Source: JBKDZP01 sp047971315
GTDB lineage: Bacteria > Bacillota_I > Bacilli_A > RF39 > UBA660
DNA: 64,000 bases
Reading direction: 5' to 3'
Assembly: GCA_047971315.1 (NCBI GenBank)
Contig: JBKDZP010000008.1
Span: 1-64,000, forward strand
In this document: piece by piece, positions 63,299-64,000 of the stretch
Position numbering within the stretch: position 1 is the stretch's first letter
Layout of the letters: the number at the start of each line of letters is the position of its first letter
Notes under the pieces: model-generated
Seen by the model: only the letters and a program-made list of their open reading frames with translations
What the model was told of the DNA's origin: nothing
Databases searched by the model: none
Translations under genes and position numbers: made by a program

Positions 63299-64000
63299 TT
63301 ACAATTTTTCATTTTTTAATATTTTTTTTAAAAATTGACCAGTATAACTATTATCTACTTTAATTATATCTTCAGGAGTTCCATTTGCTATTATAGTTCC
63401 ACCTAATTCTCCGCCTTCTGGTCCTAAATCTACAATATAGTCGGAAACCTTAATTACATCTAAATTATGTTCAATAACAAGTACTGTATCACCATTGTCT
63501 ACAATTCTATTTAATATTATTAATAATTTTTTAATATCATCACTATGTAGACCAGTAGTAGGTTCATCTAAAATAAATAAACTTTTACCTGTTGGTTTTT
63601 TTTGTAATTCTTTTGCTAATTTTACTCGTGCTGCTTCTCCACCACTTAAAGTTGGAGCAGATTGTCCTAATTTAACATAAGAAAGTCCAACATCTACTAA
63701 CATTTGTAGTTTTGTATTTATTTTTGGAAAATTTTCGAAAAATTCTAGCGCATCTTCTACTCTCATTTCTAAAACATCATATATATTTTTATCTTTATAT
63801 TTAATTTCTAATGTTTCAGAATTATATCTAGTACCATGACATACCTCACATGGTACATAAACATCCGGTAAAAAGTGCATTTCAATTTTTTTAACACCAT
63901 CTCCCCAACATGCCTCACATCTTCCGCCTTTAACATTAAAACTGAATCTACCTTTTTTATATCCTCTTATTTTAGCTTCTTTAGTTTCAACAAAGACATC
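63299..64000 (-). CDS. uvrA: Excinuclease ABC subunit A, C-terminal part
   Basis: The gene enters from beyond the right edge, so only the last 233 residues are seen. They include the second zinc site (GRCEACWGDG and VPCEVCHGTRY), the ABC signature APTLSGGEAARVKLAKEL, Walker B LFILDEPTTGLH and the H-switch LVIEHNLDVIK. UvrA is the damage sensor of nucleotide excision repair. A LexA box, if there is one, would lie outside the window. Confidence 0.95.
   Translation of the reverse strand, partial: DVFVETKEAKIRGYKKGRFSFNVKGGRCEACWGDGVKKIEMHFLPDVYVPCEVCHGTRYNSETLEIKYKDKNIYDVLEMRVEDALEFFENFPKINTKLQMLVDVGLSYVKLGQSAPTLSGGEAARVKLAKELQKKPTGKSLFILDEPTTGLHSDDIKKLLIILNRIVDNGDTVLVIEHNLDVIKVSDYIVDLGPEGGELGGTIIANGTPEDIIKVDNSYTGQFLKKILKNEKL

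Overview
The window is about 64 kb of very AT-rich bacterial DNA using the standard code with strong AGGAGG-type ribosome binding sites. SigG, SpoIIP, CotE, YlmC/YmxH, YlbJ, YlbL, LexA, KhpA and the order gmk / lepA / hemW point to Bacillota, most likely an uncultured low-GC Bacilli lineage (RF39, RFN20 or Erysipelotrichales-like) that keeps a sporulation programme. The lineage is inferred from gene content only.

Layout. 1-24.7 kb is mostly chromosomal core: rpsT end, a transglutaminase-like protein, ylbL and ylbJ, two prepilins facing a type IV pilus/type II secretion ATPase, holA, an ABC exporter, a two-component system, an ApbE-like flavin transferase, a GT4 glycosyltransferase, ylmC-sigG, a TtcA-like tRNA thiolase, two unknown proteins, a UPF0316 protein, hemW (one in-frame stop), lepA, gmk and a DUF1653 protein. 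24.8-27.7 kb, directly downstream of a tRNA-Met, is decayed accessory DNA: a dead RlmN/Cfr-like gene, an IS3 orfA remnant, a replication-ATPase fragment and a broken metallopeptidase-like gene. 27.8-30.8 kb is core: spoIIP with a small partner, a tiny SOS-controlled membrane protein divergent from lexA, then queH.

30.8-41.9 kb is mobile. A decayed element (HD-domain pseudogene, integrase pseudogene, small pseudogene) lies next to a better preserved island of about 8.15 kb. The island splits a tRNA-Lys(CTT) gene at its anticodon loop and carries its own complete, divergent tRNA-Lys(CTT). It encodes a tyrosine integrase, a repressor-like HTH protein, an excisionase-like HTH protein, a RepA-type AAA ATPase (interrupted by one stop), an XRE regulator, membrane proteins, an HD-domain hydrolase and a LOG-family protein beside the attachment site. 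The plan resembles a phage satellite or small integrative element with cargo.

41.9-64 kb is core plus envelope genes: two unknown proteins (one with an acidic repeat), an operon of an alpha/beta hydrolase, a membrane-anchored MurF, Ddl and YfhO, a cohesin-like surface protein, rpsP-khpA, cotE, a minus-strand exopolysaccharide cluster (priming sugar transferase, four other glycosyltransferases, EpsG-like polymerase, pyruvyl transferase, flippase, LCP ligase, galE) and the 3' part of uvrA.

The candidates I consider most novel are the 45-residue SOS peptide locus, the tRNA-replacing island with its HD and LOG cargo, and a small XRE regulator with three matching operators. All functions are read from sequence patterns alone; no database search was run.
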